This document shows, piece by piece, positions 26,725 through 35,549 of a stretch of DNA of 64,000 nucleotides (the first letter of the stretch is position 1; each line of letters starts with the position of its first letter). The notes below the pieces were generated by a model. It saw nothing but the letters and a program-made list of their open reading frames with translations. It had not been told where the DNA came from and ran no database searches. The stretch is taken from NCBI RefSeq assembly GCF_007753095.1, contig NZ_CP036348.1, positions 5,185,411-5,249,410 of the forward strand, written 5' to 3'. The translations under genes and the position numbers were made by a program. This DNA comes from Rosistilla carotiformis. GTDB lineage: Bacteria > Planctomycetota > Planctomycetia > Pirellulales > Pirellulaceae.

Positions 26725-27960
26725 ATGAACAAAATCCAGATTATTGGTGTTGGTGACGATGGCGTCGAAGGTTTGACGAACCACGCCCGAGCGATCATCG
26801 AAACGGCGGACGTTTTGGTAGGCCCCGCCAACCTGCTGCCGAAGATTGCGATCGGCCCCGATGAACGCATCGAATCGGGTAGCGACCTACACCGGCTGGG
26901 CGAGACGCTTCGCGAATTGTCGTCGCGAAACGTCGTGCTCCTGGCTGGCGGCGATCCCTTGTTCTACGGAACCGCTCGCTTTCTCTGCGACGCCTTGGGC
27001 AAAGACCAATTCGAAGTCGTGCCACATGTCAGCAGCATGCAGTTGGCGTTCGCGCGAGTCAAAGAGAGTTGGGACGATGCCTACCTGACCAACCTCGCAA
27101 CGCAACCGTTGGATCGCGTGGTCGAACGGATTCGTACCGCCGACCGCGTGGGGCTGTTCACGACCGAAGAGATCACTCCTTCGGCGCTTGCCGCCGCATT
27201 GCTGGATCGACGCATCGACTACTTCAACGTCTATGTCTGCGAGAACCTCGGATCGCCTGACGAACGGGTCACCCAAGGCGACCTCAGTTCGTTGCAAGGG
27301 CAAACCTTTGGTGCTTTGAACGTGATGGTTTTGGTTCGTCGACAGGGCGTTGCCGATCGCCCACAGCAGATGGAAGGAAAACGGTTGTTCGGAAATCCGG
27401 ACGACCAGTTCCTCCAATCGAAACCCAAACGCGGGTTGCTGACACCGATGGAAGTCCGTTGCATCGCGCTGGCCGTGATGGACCTGGGGCCTACGAGTAT
27501 CGTCTGGGATGTGGGGGCCGGAAGCGGATCGTTGGCGATCGAAGCGAGCCAGATCGTCAACGGGGGACAAGTCTATGCGATCGAAATGGACGCCGAAGAC
27601 TTTGGCCTGATGACCGACAACGCCGAGCGTTACGGTTGCGATACGTTGATCCCGGTTCACGGCCAAGCACCCGAAGCGCTCGCGGCGCTTCCCGATCCCG
27701 ACGTGATCTTTGTCGGCGGCACCGGCCGCGCGGTGGGTGAATTGGTCGACCAGATCTTCGACCGGCTTCGCCCCGGCGGACGGTTCGTCGTGAACGTCGC
27801 CAGCCCCGACAACTTGGTCGGCGTGCAGACGGCATTCCAACGTCGCAACATCGAACCAAGCGTCCGGATGGTGAACATCGCCCGCGGCAATTACCAACTT
27901 GATCGGTTGCGATTCGAAGCGGTGAACCCATCATTCCTGATCTCCGGCACCAAGCCGTAG
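26725..27960 (+). CDS. cobL: Precorrin-6Y C5,15-methyltransferase (decarboxylating), CbiE-CbiT fusion
   Basis: 411 residues. The N-terminal CbiE-type SAM-dependent tetrapyrrole methylase (about 1-200: IQIIGVGDDGVEGLTNHA, VVLLAGGDPLFYGTARFL) is fused to a C-terminal CbiT-type methyltransferase (about 235-410: LLTPMEVRCIALAVMDLGPT, VWDVGAGSGSLAIEAS, DVIFVGGTGRAVGELV). Together they methylate C5 and C15 and decarboxylate the C12 side chain of the corrin ring. The ATG at 26725 follows GTAGGTGG; a GTG-initiated extension at 26698 is less likely. No other corrin ring gene is adjacent; a CbiX-like chelatase lies 25 kb away. Confidence 0.92.
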   Translation: MNKIQIIGVGDDGVEGLTNHARAIIETADVLVGPANLLPKIAIGPDERIESGSDLHRLGETLRELSSRNVVLLAGGDPLFYGTARFLCDALGKDQFEVVPHVSSMQLAFARVKESWDDAYLTNLATQPLDRVVERIRTADRVGLFTTEEITPSALAAALLDRRIDYFNVYVCENLGSPDERVTQGDLSSLQGQTFGALNVMVLVRRQGVADRPQQMEGKRLFGNPDDQFLQSKPKRGLLTPMEVRCIALAVMDLGPTSIVWDVGAGSGSLAIEASQIVNGGQVYAIEMDAEDFGLMTDNAERYGCDTLIPVHGQAPEALAALPDPDVIFVGGTGRAVGELVDQIFDRLRPGGRFVVNVASPDNLVGVQTAFQRRNIEPSVRMVNIARGNYQLDRLRFEAVNPSFLISGTKP

Positions 27961-27983
27961 CGAACGAACAAAGAGATTTCGAT

Positions 27984-28062
27984 GGGCAAGTTCAGCGGCA
28001 TCGACAACAAGCGACAACTTTGTTGCCTTGTTGTAGGTTCTCGATGCAATCGTAACTTGCCC
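27984..28062 (+). promoter_or_regulatory. Nested multi-stem structure upstream of the diadenylate cyclase gene
   Basis: Three concentric perfect stems lie in 79 nt. The outer is GGGCAAGTT (27984-27992) with AACTTGCCC (28054-28062), the middle GCATCGA (27998-28004) with TCGATGC (28041-28047), and the inner CAACAAG (28005-28011) with CTTGTTG (28027-28033), capped by CAAC/GTTG around a TTT loop. That is about 27 pairs. The element sits 24 nt after the cobL stop and 96 nt before the next start. The order, with internal loops between helices, is what a structured leader RNA looks like; no T run follows, so it is not a standard terminator. No known riboswitch class was recognised. Confidence 0.55.
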
Positions 28063-28157
28063 GATGCCAATGTGCGCGTTAAAGTTTGACGTGTTGTTAT
28101 TGCAACCTGTCAGCAATTCTCCTTCCCTGACGCTCGCATCTCTCGGAACGCCAAAGC

Positions 28158-29102
28158 ATGGCAACCCAACGGTTCACGAAACACTCCGGCGCCGTGCTTG
28201 GCGTAGCCGTTAACATGGCCGAGGTTTTGTCGGCCGATGCGATCTTAATTCTGCTGGATGGATCGACCGACTGGAAACGGTTGCGTTCGGAAACCAAAGA
28301 AACCAAAACACCAATTCTGGTTGCCGCCGACACCGCGGAAGACCTGGAAGGGGCCAGCGAATTTAACCTGATCCCGCTGGTCTTGAACAAAGAGAAGGCG
28401 CCGCTGCTGGAACGCCTGCAGCATGCTTTGCTGGAAGCGGCGACCGACGAATTGATCCGCACCAACGGCGATGTGATCGCGATTTACAGCGGTTTCCAAC
28501 AGGGACGGATGGATTCGATCAGCCATTTGCAACTGGATGAACGGATGCGACGGCTGACCGTTCGCGATCTGCAGCGGCTCGAAAGTAGCGTCCCGTTGAA
28601 GACGATCAAGGCGGTTGTCGATCTCGCGGTTCAAATCGGGCGCGAGGGACGTGAGGGCAAAGCGGTTGGAACGCTGTTTGTCGTCGGACACTCCCGCCGC
28701 GTGATGGAGCACTGCAACGATGGCGGCTTGGATCCGTTTCGCGGTGCCAATCGCAAAGCCCGCAATCTGTACGATCGCCGCGTCCAAGAGGACGTCAAAG
28801 AGATCGCTCAGATGGACGGTGCTTTTGTCGTCAACTCCGACGGCAACATCGAACGCTCGCGACAGATGCTGGAAGTCGCTCATCAAGACCTGACGATGTC
28901 CAAGGGACTCGGTGCGAGGCACTGGGCCGCGGCGGCCATCTCCGCCAAAACCAAAGCTGTCGCCGTCGTGGTCAGCCAGTCGACCGGAACGGTTCGCTTG
29001 TATCAAAACGGCGAACTGGTGATGCGGATCGAACCGATGGACAAAGCGGTCAAGTGGCAGGAGTTCAATTACGAACCGCCCGCCCCGACTCCGGAAGCTT
29101 GA
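28158..29102 (+). CDS. Diadenylate cyclase, DacZ/DisA_N-type
   Basis: Predicted to make cyclic di-AMP from two ATP. 314 residues. The C-terminal half is a DAC domain: RRVMEHCNDGGLDPFRGANR, the catalytic DGA motif at Asp220-Ala222 (QMDGAFVVNSDGNI), and the GARH motif at 252-255. The residue after GARH is Trp256, where DisA enzymes have Arg (RHR). The N-terminal 115 residues form an alpha/beta domain (ILVAADTAEDLEGASEF) like the pyruvate-kinase-C-like domain of archaeal-type DacZ, not the DNA-binding domain of DisA or the TM segment of CdaA. It is therefore probably soluble. It is preceded by a nested stem structure; it has no adjacent phosphodiesterase gene. The N-domain assignment is from resemblance only. 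Confidence 0.82.
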   Translation: MATQRFTKHSGAVLGVAVNMAEVLSADAILILLDGSTDWKRLRSETKETKTPILVAADTAEDLEGASEFNLIPLVLNKEKAPLLERLQHALLEAATDELIRTNGDVIAIYSGFQQGRMDSISHLQLDERMRRLTVRDLQRLESSVPLKTIKAVVDLAVQIGREGREGKAVGTLFVVGHSRRVMEHCNDGGLDPFRGANRKARNLYDRRVQEDVKEIAQMDGAFVVNSDGNIERSRQMLEVAHQDLTMSKGLGARHWAAAAISAKTKAVAVVVSQSTGTVRLYQNGELVMRIEPMDKAVKWQEFNYEPPAPTPEA

Positions 29103-29166
29103 TCTTCGGCAACCATTCTGAAACGCACTGCGTGGCGGCTTCGAAACCGCACCGCTCAAGGGAAGC

Positions 29167-30486
29167 ATGACCGACGCCGCTTCAAAACAACCGCTGGCGA
29201 TCGTGTCTGCATTCGGCAGCCGGGGCGACGTCAACCCAATGTTAGCACTGGCCCGCGAACTGCACCGCCGCGGGTGGCGGATCCTGTTCCTAACCAGCGC
29301 GCCGTACCAAGCCTTGGCCGAAGCGGCAGGCTTCGATTCGCAATCGCTTGTCTCGCAAGAGGAATTCGATGCGTTCATCGCCAAACCAGGACTCTGGCAG
29401 CCGGTCCAAGGACTGCGTGTCGTGCTCGGCGAAACGGCGACGATGCTCTTGCAGCCGACCTTTGATCTCCTGCAACACCGCGTCGAACCAGGCAATACGA
29501 TCCTTGTCACCCATCCGTTGGACATGGCATCGCGGATCTATCGCGACCTACACCCCGAGGTGCCATTGATCGGCACCGTCTTGGCCCCGATGGCGATTCG
29601 CACACCGCACGATCCAGCGAAACTAACGGATTGGCCGCTTGAGATCAGCCGTCCCGCCTGGCTTGTCGAAGCGTCTTACCTCGCCGCCGATTGGGTGTTC
29701 ATCCGCAAATGGCTCGGCCGCCCCGTGAATCGTTTCCGACGCCAAGTCGGACTGCCGCCGATCCAGCGCGTCTTGAAGTCCTGGTATCTTTCGCCCGATC
29801 TCGTGTTGGGATTGTTTCCCGATTGGTTTGCGTCGCACCCCGACCACTGGCCGTCCCAATTGCAATGCACCGGTTTCCCACTGGAAGACGCCGCCGGAGA
29901 AATGGCGTCGGCAAACGTCGCCGCGGCCGAAGCGATTCGTGAACAGCACGCACAGCCGCCGGTGATCTTTGCACCGGGAACGGCGAACCGCCAGGCATCC
30001 GAGTATTTTCAGATCGCCACCGACGCATGCCAGACGCTCAACATTCCGGCGATCCTGCTGACGGAATTCCCTCAACAGCTACCCGATCGGCTGCCGGAAA
30101 ACGTCGTACACCAATCGTATCTCCCCTTCCGAGCCCTGCTGCCACATTGCCGCGCGATCGTCCATCACGGTGGCATTGGAACGACATCCCAAGCCCTCGC
30201 CGCGGGAACGCCTCAGCTGATCGTGCCGATGGCCTTCGACCAGTTCGACAACGCCCGCCGCGTCGAACGACTCGGATGCGGGCGATCGCTGCTGCATCGC
30301 AAGCTATCGCGCCGAAGGCTGACTCAGCAACTGGCCGACCTATTGAATGACGATTCGATCCGGGCACGATGCCACGAACTTCGTGACCGCATGACGACCT
30401 CGAACACGGTTGGGCAAAGTGTCGACGCGATCGAACAGCTTGCCGCCACCCGCGGCGTGCTGCCGCGGCACACCGCCGCCAACTAG
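29167..30486 (+). CDS. Glycosyltransferase, GT1/UGT-like
   Basis: 439 residues, GT-B fold related to sterol and macrolide glycosyltransferases. The N-terminal acceptor half begins AIVSAFGSRGDVNPMLALAR, the typical SRGDV-x-P motif. The C-terminal half has VIFAPGTANRQASEYF and the nucleotide-sugar motif IVHHGGIGTTSQALAAGTPQ followed by PMAFDQFDNARRV. It has no signal peptide, so it works in the cytosol or at the inner membrane face on a lipid or small acceptor. The donor is probably a UDP-sugar. It ends 27 bp from the convergent malQ gene. Confidence 0.88.
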   Translation: MTDAASKQPLAIVSAFGSRGDVNPMLALARELHRRGWRILFLTSAPYQALAEAAGFDSQSLVSQEEFDAFIAKPGLWQPVQGLRVVLGETATMLLQPTFDLLQHRVEPGNTILVTHPLDMASRIYRDLHPEVPLIGTVLAPMAIRTPHDPAKLTDWPLEISRPAWLVEASYLAADWVFIRKWLGRPVNRFRRQVGLPPIQRVLKSWYLSPDLVLGLFPDWFASHPDHWPSQLQCTGFPLEDAAGEMASANVAAAEAIREQHAQPPVIFAPGTANRQASEYFQIATDACQTLNIPAILLTEFPQQLPDRLPENVVHQSYLPFRALLPHCRAIVHHGGIGTTSQALAAGTPQLIVPMAFDQFDNARRVERLGCGRSLLHRKLSRRRLTQQLADLLNDDSIRARCHELRDRMTTSNTVGQSVDAIEQLAATRGVLPRHTAAN

Positions 30487-30513
30487 CGAGCGGATGCGGT
30501 GCGCGCGAACGAT

Positions 30514-32010
30514 CTAGATTCGCCCTGTCACTTCGGTCATGTGACGCAACCAACCGCTGACATCTTCATTCAACCCATTGGGTGGACAACGCCACGTCCA
30601 ATTGCCAGCCGCTTCACCTGGGACGTTCATCCGCGCTTCGCTGCCTAAGCCCAAGACATCCTGCATCGGAACGATCGCCGTATCCGATTTCGATGCCAGC
30701 ACGACGTAGATTAGCGCGCGATGAGGTAACGGATCGTTGAGGTCGATCACTTCGTCCAACAGCGGATCCTCGTGCCGCTCTTGGCGACGCTGCTGGAACC
30801 ACCCCAAGACGGTATCGTTGTCGTGGGTTCCGGTGTACGCAACGCTTTGCTGCGGATAAGAGACCGGCCGATGGTAGGGATCATCGTAGCTGTCGAAGCC
30901 AAACTGCAAGACACGCATCCCAGGAAACTCCAGCTGGTCGCGCAGATGATGGACTTCATCGGTGATCAGCCCCAAGTCTTCAGCGATAATCGGCAGCGGC
31001 CCCAAAGCGGCGCGGGCCGCGCGAAACGGTCCGTCCATCGGGCCCGGTACCCAAACTCCATCGACCGCCGTTTCGGCATCGGCCGGGATTTCCCAATAGG
31101 CTTCGAAGGCCCGGAAGTGATCGATCCGCAGCAGATCGAAGTAACAGAACGCCGATTGCAGGCGATCGATCCACCACTCGTAACCGCGCTCCTGCATCGC
31201 GTCCCAACGATACAATGGATTTCCCCATAGCTGCCCTGTCGCCGAAAAATAATCTGGCGGCACCCCGGCGACCACACTGCGTTTGCCGGCTTCATCCAAA
31301 TAAAACAGATCCTGGTGGGCCCAGACATCGGCGCTGTCGTAGGCAACAAAAATCGGCATGTCGCCAAAGATACGAACGCCATGTTCGCCCGCATAACTTT
31401 TCAAAGCCTGCCACTGCAGCATGAACAGGAACTGCAGGTACTTCGCAAATTCAATCGGCTCGGCCAATTCCCGATCCCAATGCTCGAGCGCCGCATCCCG
31501 CCGCGCGACCAGATCGCGGTCGGGCCATTGGCTCCAATCGCCGATTCCAAAATGATCGGTCAACGCTTTGTAGCGGGCAAAATCGACCAACCAAGTCTGG
31601 TTCAGTGCACAGAAGGTCGCGAAGCCTTCACGCAACGGATCTCCCACCGGAGACTTAAAGCGTTCGAACGAAGTCCGCAGCATTTCGAAGCGTTGCTTGT
31701 TGACGGTGCCATAATCGACAGGGCCCGCGGCCGCATGCAGGGATTCGACTTCGGCAGTCGTCAGCAGCCCGCGGCGCTGCAAATCAGTCGGGCTGATCAA
31801 CAGCGGATTGGCGGCAAAGGCGGAGTAACAACTGTAAGGAGAATTCTCCGCCGCCGAGGGGCCTAGCGGCAGCAGTTGCCAGAGCGTCTGCCCCGACCGT
31901 TGCAGGAAATCGATGAAGCGATACGCCCCTTCACCGAGATCCCCAATCCCAAATTCATTGTCCAAACTAGTGATGTGCAGCAGGATGCCAGAAGATCGAG
32001 GTAGTTGCAT
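30514..32010 (-). CDS. malQ: 4-alpha-glucanotransferase (amylomaltase, GH77)
   Basis: 498 residues. Transfers alpha-1,4-glucan segments in glycogen/maltodextrin metabolism. GH77 features: the N-terminal PRSSGILLHITSLDNEFGIG, ENSPYSCYSAFAANPLLI, the nucleophile Asp in LLRIDHFRAFEAYW, the acid/base Glu in LPIIAEDLGLITDEV, and the third acid in AYTGTHDNDTVLGWF. Length and motif spacing match the bacterial family, with no extra N-terminal domain. A 14-bp sequence immediately before its start is repeated 220 bp upstream. Cytosolic; no glycogen-pathway gene is beside it. Confidence 0.95.
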   Translation of the reverse strand: MQLPRSSGILLHITSLDNEFGIGDLGEGAYRFIDFLQRSGQTLWQLLPLGPSAAENSPYSCYSAFAANPLLISPTDLQRRGLLTTAEVESLHAAAGPVDYGTVNKQRFEMLRTSFERFKSPVGDPLREGFATFCALNQTWLVDFARYKALTDHFGIGDWSQWPDRDLVARRDAALEHWDRELAEPIEFAKYLQFLFMLQWQALKSYAGEHGVRIFGDMPIFVAYDSADVWAHQDLFYLDEAGKRSVVAGVPPDYFSATGQLWGNPLYRWDAMQERGYEWWIDRLQSAFCYFDLLRIDHFRAFEAYWEIPADAETAVDGVWVPGPMDGPFRAARAALGPLPIIAEDLGLITDEVHHLRDQLEFPGMRVLQFGFDSYDDPYHRPVSYPQQSVAYTGTHDNDTVLGWFQQRRQERHEDPLLDEVIDLNDPLPHRALIYVVLASKSDTAIVPMQDVLGLGSEARMNVPGEAAGNWTWRCPPNGLNEDVSGWLRHMTEVTGRI

Positions 32011-32431
32011 GAGAGTTTAGGGGGCATGCGTGTTATTGGCAAATTCGAATCCATTGCGACTTGCAGTCTTTCCCACCTGCCAAACTCAAGAGCTTGCGAT
32101 TTCGCAGCCCTTCAGCTTGCCGACAAACAGCAATGTAACGATTAATCCTACCGAGAAACGTGCTCGCCCACTATGGGCGTTCGGGCTCAGACGGAAAAAG
32201 CCAATGGCAAATTCCCCGCCACAGAAGCTAGGAAGTTTAGGGGGCATTTGCGGGCACCGTGCGCTCCAAAAGCAGCTCTTGAAACGACTCGCCACGAACC
32301 TTCGGCAAAGCGCACTCTGCGGCTCAACCGCTCCATCTTCCAGGTCCGCGCGTCGCAGCCTCCTGGCTTTGGTCACATCCGTTCGTCATGCCCGGGTCGT
32401 GCACCTCCAGCCCGTCGCATCGCATCGCGAT
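32011..32431. other. Upstream region of malQ with 14-bp direct repeat
   Basis: 421 bp without a supportable gene. AGTTTAGGGGGCAT occurs at 32014-32027 (directly before the malQ start, read on the minus strand) and again at 32234-32247. A small hairpin CGCCC-actat-GGGCG lies near 32165. On the minus strand the first copy covers the ribosome-binding region. Confidence 0.4.
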
Positions 32432-33763
32432 CTATAAACCACGGGCTTGGTTCCAAGCATTCCTTTGATTTTTGACATCCGCCGAATCGCTGATCTGCTG
32501 CCACGCGGCCTTCGCTTCCGCGAGCGCTGCTTCGGCGGTCATCGATCCGTCGAGCGCTTTCAAAATCGCGGTGTTCAATGCGGCAAGATATTCATCGGCG
32601 TGGGGAATCCGCAGCGGGGGATGCGCGAGGGTACGCGAAAGACTCGATTGCGCAAGCCGGTCGTATTGCACGACGGCAGCGGATTGCATCGTGGCCATTT
32701 CCGATGTCGCCAGATCATCGCGAGCGACCGCCACATGGACACTGGTACGCCGCAGGGCTGCATGACCTTCGGTCGTCATCCAGGTTGCGAGGTTTCGCGA
32801 CGCGGTCGTTTGACGGCACGCTGATGAGACCGCGACGATCAGCCCCGAGCCCGACAGAAACGACCGCGAAGGGATCGATCCATCGTTGCTGAGCCATTTG
32901 TTCAAGTAGACCTCCGCAGCGACCGGCGCGTCGAAGATGCGCACCGATGCGTCATCAGCCCCTTCGGCCGTCTCCACGGGCCAACCGATCGCCAGCTTCA
33001 AATCGCCAGCGACGATGCGTTGCCAAACCTCTTCGACCGTCAAAAGTTCTTTAGGATAGTGCTGCCTAGCGGAGACCAATTGCTGTAACGCGCGGACATA
33101 CGGGGGTTGATCGATCACCGGTTCAAAGCGGTCCCCTTCAAACAACCAGGGCGTCACCGCTGCCGCTGCGGCGCGACGCAGAAACGCAATCGCCGCGCCT
33201 CCGTCCGCTAACGCCTCGGCCGCCTGAGGACTCTCGGTACCTAGCGATTCGACAAGCGATCCGTACTGCTCATAGGTCAGCGTCTGGTCGCCATCGAACG
33301 CGCCGACTTCATCGCGAACCAGCGTCATGGCCACCGGCGACCCGAGCGACAATCCAAACACAGCGTCCCCCCAACGCGTTTGCGTTTCCCGCAACTGAGG
33401 CAGAAAACTTTGAAACGCAAGCGACTCATCTGCCAGAAACTTTTCAGGCAACGCGGTGATCAATCCCTCTTTCACCGCCTGGCCCAACAGCCGCGCCGGC
33501 ATCACGATGAGATCATTGTTGGCCGCGACATCCGACAGCGTCTGGTCACCAACAACCGTCGCCTGCAGCGGTTGTTCCGAAACGCCCTTCCAACCGGTTT
33601 CGATTCGCTTGGCAAACGCTTCGGATTCGTAAACGGCCACGCGCAGCGGAACGGTGGACGACGCCTGCGGCGGACCGTCCGATTCCACCGTCGTCGTCTC
33701 GGTTTTACATCCCCACAACAACAGGATCGGCAGCAGGCACAAAACGGAGCAAAGGAATCGCAT
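32432..33763 (-). CDS. Extracellular solute-binding lipoprotein (sugar ABC-type)
   Basis: 443 residues. A lipoprotein signal with lipobox LLLWGC places Cys near residue 19; KTETTTVES after it is a typical flexible tether. The mature part has the two-lobed binding-protein pattern: VPLRVAVYESEAFAKRIETG at the start, GDAVFGLSLGSPVAMTLV in the hinge region, and an extended C-terminal helix bundle (AHPPLRIPHADEYLAALNTA). This fits the family-1 sugar-binding proteins, but no permease or ATPase gene is next to it. ATG 33763 is chosen so that the signal begins MRFLCSV; a TTG at 33787 would add 8 residues. It is divergent from xylB, sharing a 200-bp control region. Confidence 0.75.
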   Translation of the reverse strand: MRFLCSVLCLLPILLLWGCKTETTTVESDGPPQASSTVPLRVAVYESEAFAKRIETGWKGVSEQPLQATVVGDQTLSDVAANNDLIVMPARLLGQAVKEGLITALPEKFLADESLAFQSFLPQLRETQTRWGDAVFGLSLGSPVAMTLVRDEVGAFDGDQTLTYEQYGSLVESLGTESPQAAEALADGGAAIAFLRRAAAAAVTPWLFEGDRFEPVIDQPPYVRALQQLVSARQHYPKELLTVEEVWQRIVAGDLKLAIGWPVETAEGADDASVRIFDAPVAAEVYLNKWLSNDGSIPSRSFLSGSGLIVAVSSACRQTTASRNLATWMTTEGHAALRRTSVHVAVARDDLATSEMATMQSAAVVQYDRLAQSSLSRTLAHPPLRIPHADEYLAALNTAILKALDGSMTAEAALAEAKAAWQQISDSADVKNQRNAWNQARGL

Positions 33764-33855
33764 GAGGACGGATCTTGGGGTTCGCAAACGAAACGTTCAA
33801 CGCGACGCGACCCCAGCGGGCCTGTCGCACGGGAAAACGGCAACCTGTCGTGGCA

Positions 33856-33868
33856 GGTACAACGTACC
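33856..33868. promoter_or_regulatory. Palindromic operator candidate between lipoprotein and xylB genes
   Basis: GGTAC-AAC-GTACC (33856-33868) lies 13 nt before a TATAGT (33881-33886) reading toward xylB, where it would cover the -35 region. It is the only clear palindrome in this divergent spacer besides a short ACCTG/CAGGT pair just upstream. Confidence 0.3.
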
Positions 33869-33964
33869 AAAGCTACGCATTATAGTATCGCTCGGTTCAC
33901 TGCCGTCGATCGGGCATTACGGGAACCCCAGGCAACCTTTCCTCACCCACAGCGGGACAATGTG

Positions 33965-35485
33965 ATGGCTTATTATCTCGGGATCGATGTCGGCACCAGC
34001 GGAACGAAATCTTTGTTGATCGATGCGACGGGGAAGGTATTGGCCGAAGCGGTCGCCGAATACCCGATGCATCAGCCCAAGCCGGGCTGGACCGAACAGG
34101 ATCCCGAGGATTGGTGGCAGGCGACCGTGGCGACGGTTCGCCAAGTCGTTCGCAAAGCGAAGGCGAAACCGGCCGACGTGCGCGCGATCGGGCTGAGTGG
34201 CCAGATGCACGGATCGGTCTTCTTGGATGCGAAAAACAAAGTCGTCCGGCCGGCGCTGCTGTGGAACGATCAACGGACCGTCGCCGAATGCGATGAGATC
34301 ACTCAGCGTGCCGGCGGCCGCAAGGCGCTTATCAAGATGGTCGCCAATCCCGCCCTGACCGGCTTCACGGCACCGAAGATCTTGTGGCTGCGAAATAACG
34401 AACCGCGGAAATTCGACAAGGTCCGCAAGGTGCTGTTGCCCAAGGACGAGATCCGCCGACGCTTGACCGGCGAATTCGCTGGCGACATGAGCGATGCGAG
34501 CGGCACGTTGTTGTTGGACGTTGTGAAACGCCAATGGAGCAAAAAGCTGCTCTCCAAACTGGAACTCGATCCCGATCTGCTGCCCCCGGTTTTTGAATCC
34601 GAACAGGTCACCGGACAACTGACGGCGGCGGTCGCCAAGGAATTGGGACTGAGCACCGATTGCAAAGTGGTCGCCGGAGCGGGGGACTGCGCCGCCGGAG
34701 CGATCGGCAACGGGGTCGTCGAGCGTGGCGTCTTGAGCACGTCGATCGGAACCTCCGGCGTGATGTTCGTTCACAGCGACCAACCCGAATACGATGCCGA
34801 AGGACGACTGCACACCTTCTGCCACGCCGTCCATGGCCAATGGCACATGATGGGCGTGAATCTGACCAGCGGCGGATCGCTGCAATGGTGGATCGACAAC
34901 GTCGTCCAAGGACTGGCGGGAATCCCGAAAGGGAAACGCTACGAAGCGGCAACGGCCGAAGCGGCGGAGATCGCTGCGGGGAGCGGCGGCTTGAGTTTCT
35001 TGCCTTATCTGAACGGCGAGCGAACGCCGCACGCCGATCCTTCGGCGCGGGGCGCCTTCGTCGGTTTGAACCTCACCCACACGCGAGCTCACATGACGCG
35101 AGCGGTCATGGAAGGCGTCGTCTTTGCGATGCGAGACAGTCTCGAAATCATCCGCTCGCTGAACGTTCCGGTCGATCAGATCCGAGTCAGCGGCGGCGGG
35201 TCGAAGAATCCGCTGTGGAAACAGATGCAGGCGGACATCTTTGGCCAGAACGTCGTCACGCTCAACGCAGAACAAGGGCCGGCGTACGGCGTCGCGCTGT
35301 TGGCCGCGGTGGGCGATGGGGCTTACGATTCGATCGGTGAAGCTTGCAAAGCGACGATCCAGGTGAAGGAGCAGACCAAGGTCGATCGCAAAGCGGCGTC
35401 GGCGATGGACGCCCTGTTCCCCATCTATCAGGATCTCTACGTCGCCTTGAAGGACTCCTTTCAGAAGATCGCATCGTTGCAGTAG
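33965..35485 (+). CDS. xylB: Xylulokinase (FGGY carbohydrate kinase)
   Basis: 506 residues. Phosphorylates D-xylulose to xylulose 5-phosphate. FGGY kinase motifs: the N-terminal YYLGIDVGTSGTKSLLID phosphate loop, IGLSGQMHGSVFLD (the MHG typical of xylulokinases), ALLWNDQRT, the catalytic Asp in VAGAGDCAAGAIGNG, and the C-terminal RVSGGGSKNPLWKQMQADI. ATG 33965 fits the family; the open frame runs far upstream, but that part lies antisense to the lipoprotein gene. No xylose isomerase gene is adjacent. It is followed after 64 bp by moaC. Confidence 0.93.
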   Translation: MAYYLGIDVGTSGTKSLLIDATGKVLAEAVAEYPMHQPKPGWTEQDPEDWWQATVATVRQVVRKAKAKPADVRAIGLSGQMHGSVFLDAKNKVVRPALLWNDQRTVAECDEITQRAGGRKALIKMVANPALTGFTAPKILWLRNNEPRKFDKVRKVLLPKDEIRRRLTGEFAGDMSDASGTLLLDVVKRQWSKKLLSKLELDPDLLPPVFESEQVTGQLTAAVAKELGLSTDCKVVAGAGDCAAGAIGNGVVERGVLSTSIGTSGVMFVHSDQPEYDAEGRLHTFCHAVHGQWHMMGVNLTSGGSLQWWIDNVVQGLAGIPKGKRYEAATAEAAEIAAGSGGLSFLPYLNGERTPHADPSARGAFVGLNLTHTRAHMTRAVMEGVVFAMRDSLEIIRSLNVPVDQIRVSGGGSKNPLWKQMQADIFGQNVVTLNAEQGPAYGVALLAAVGDGAYDSIGEACKATIQVKEQTKVDRKAASAMDALFPIYQDLYVALKDSFQKIASLQ

Positions 35486-35549
35486 ATTGAACGTCGACGA
35501 TCGACGGCGATCGTCTAACGCTCCAATCGCTAACGCACACGATCCGCCC

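Noticed and set aside
28004-28034. Intrinsic terminator of cobL
   Set aside because: The hairpin is strong but is part of a larger concentric fold and has no T run after it.
33380-33964. Long upstream extension of xylB
   Set aside because: This part is antisense to the lipoprotein gene, Arg-rich and unlike kinases; the family start is MAYYLGIDVGTS at 33965.
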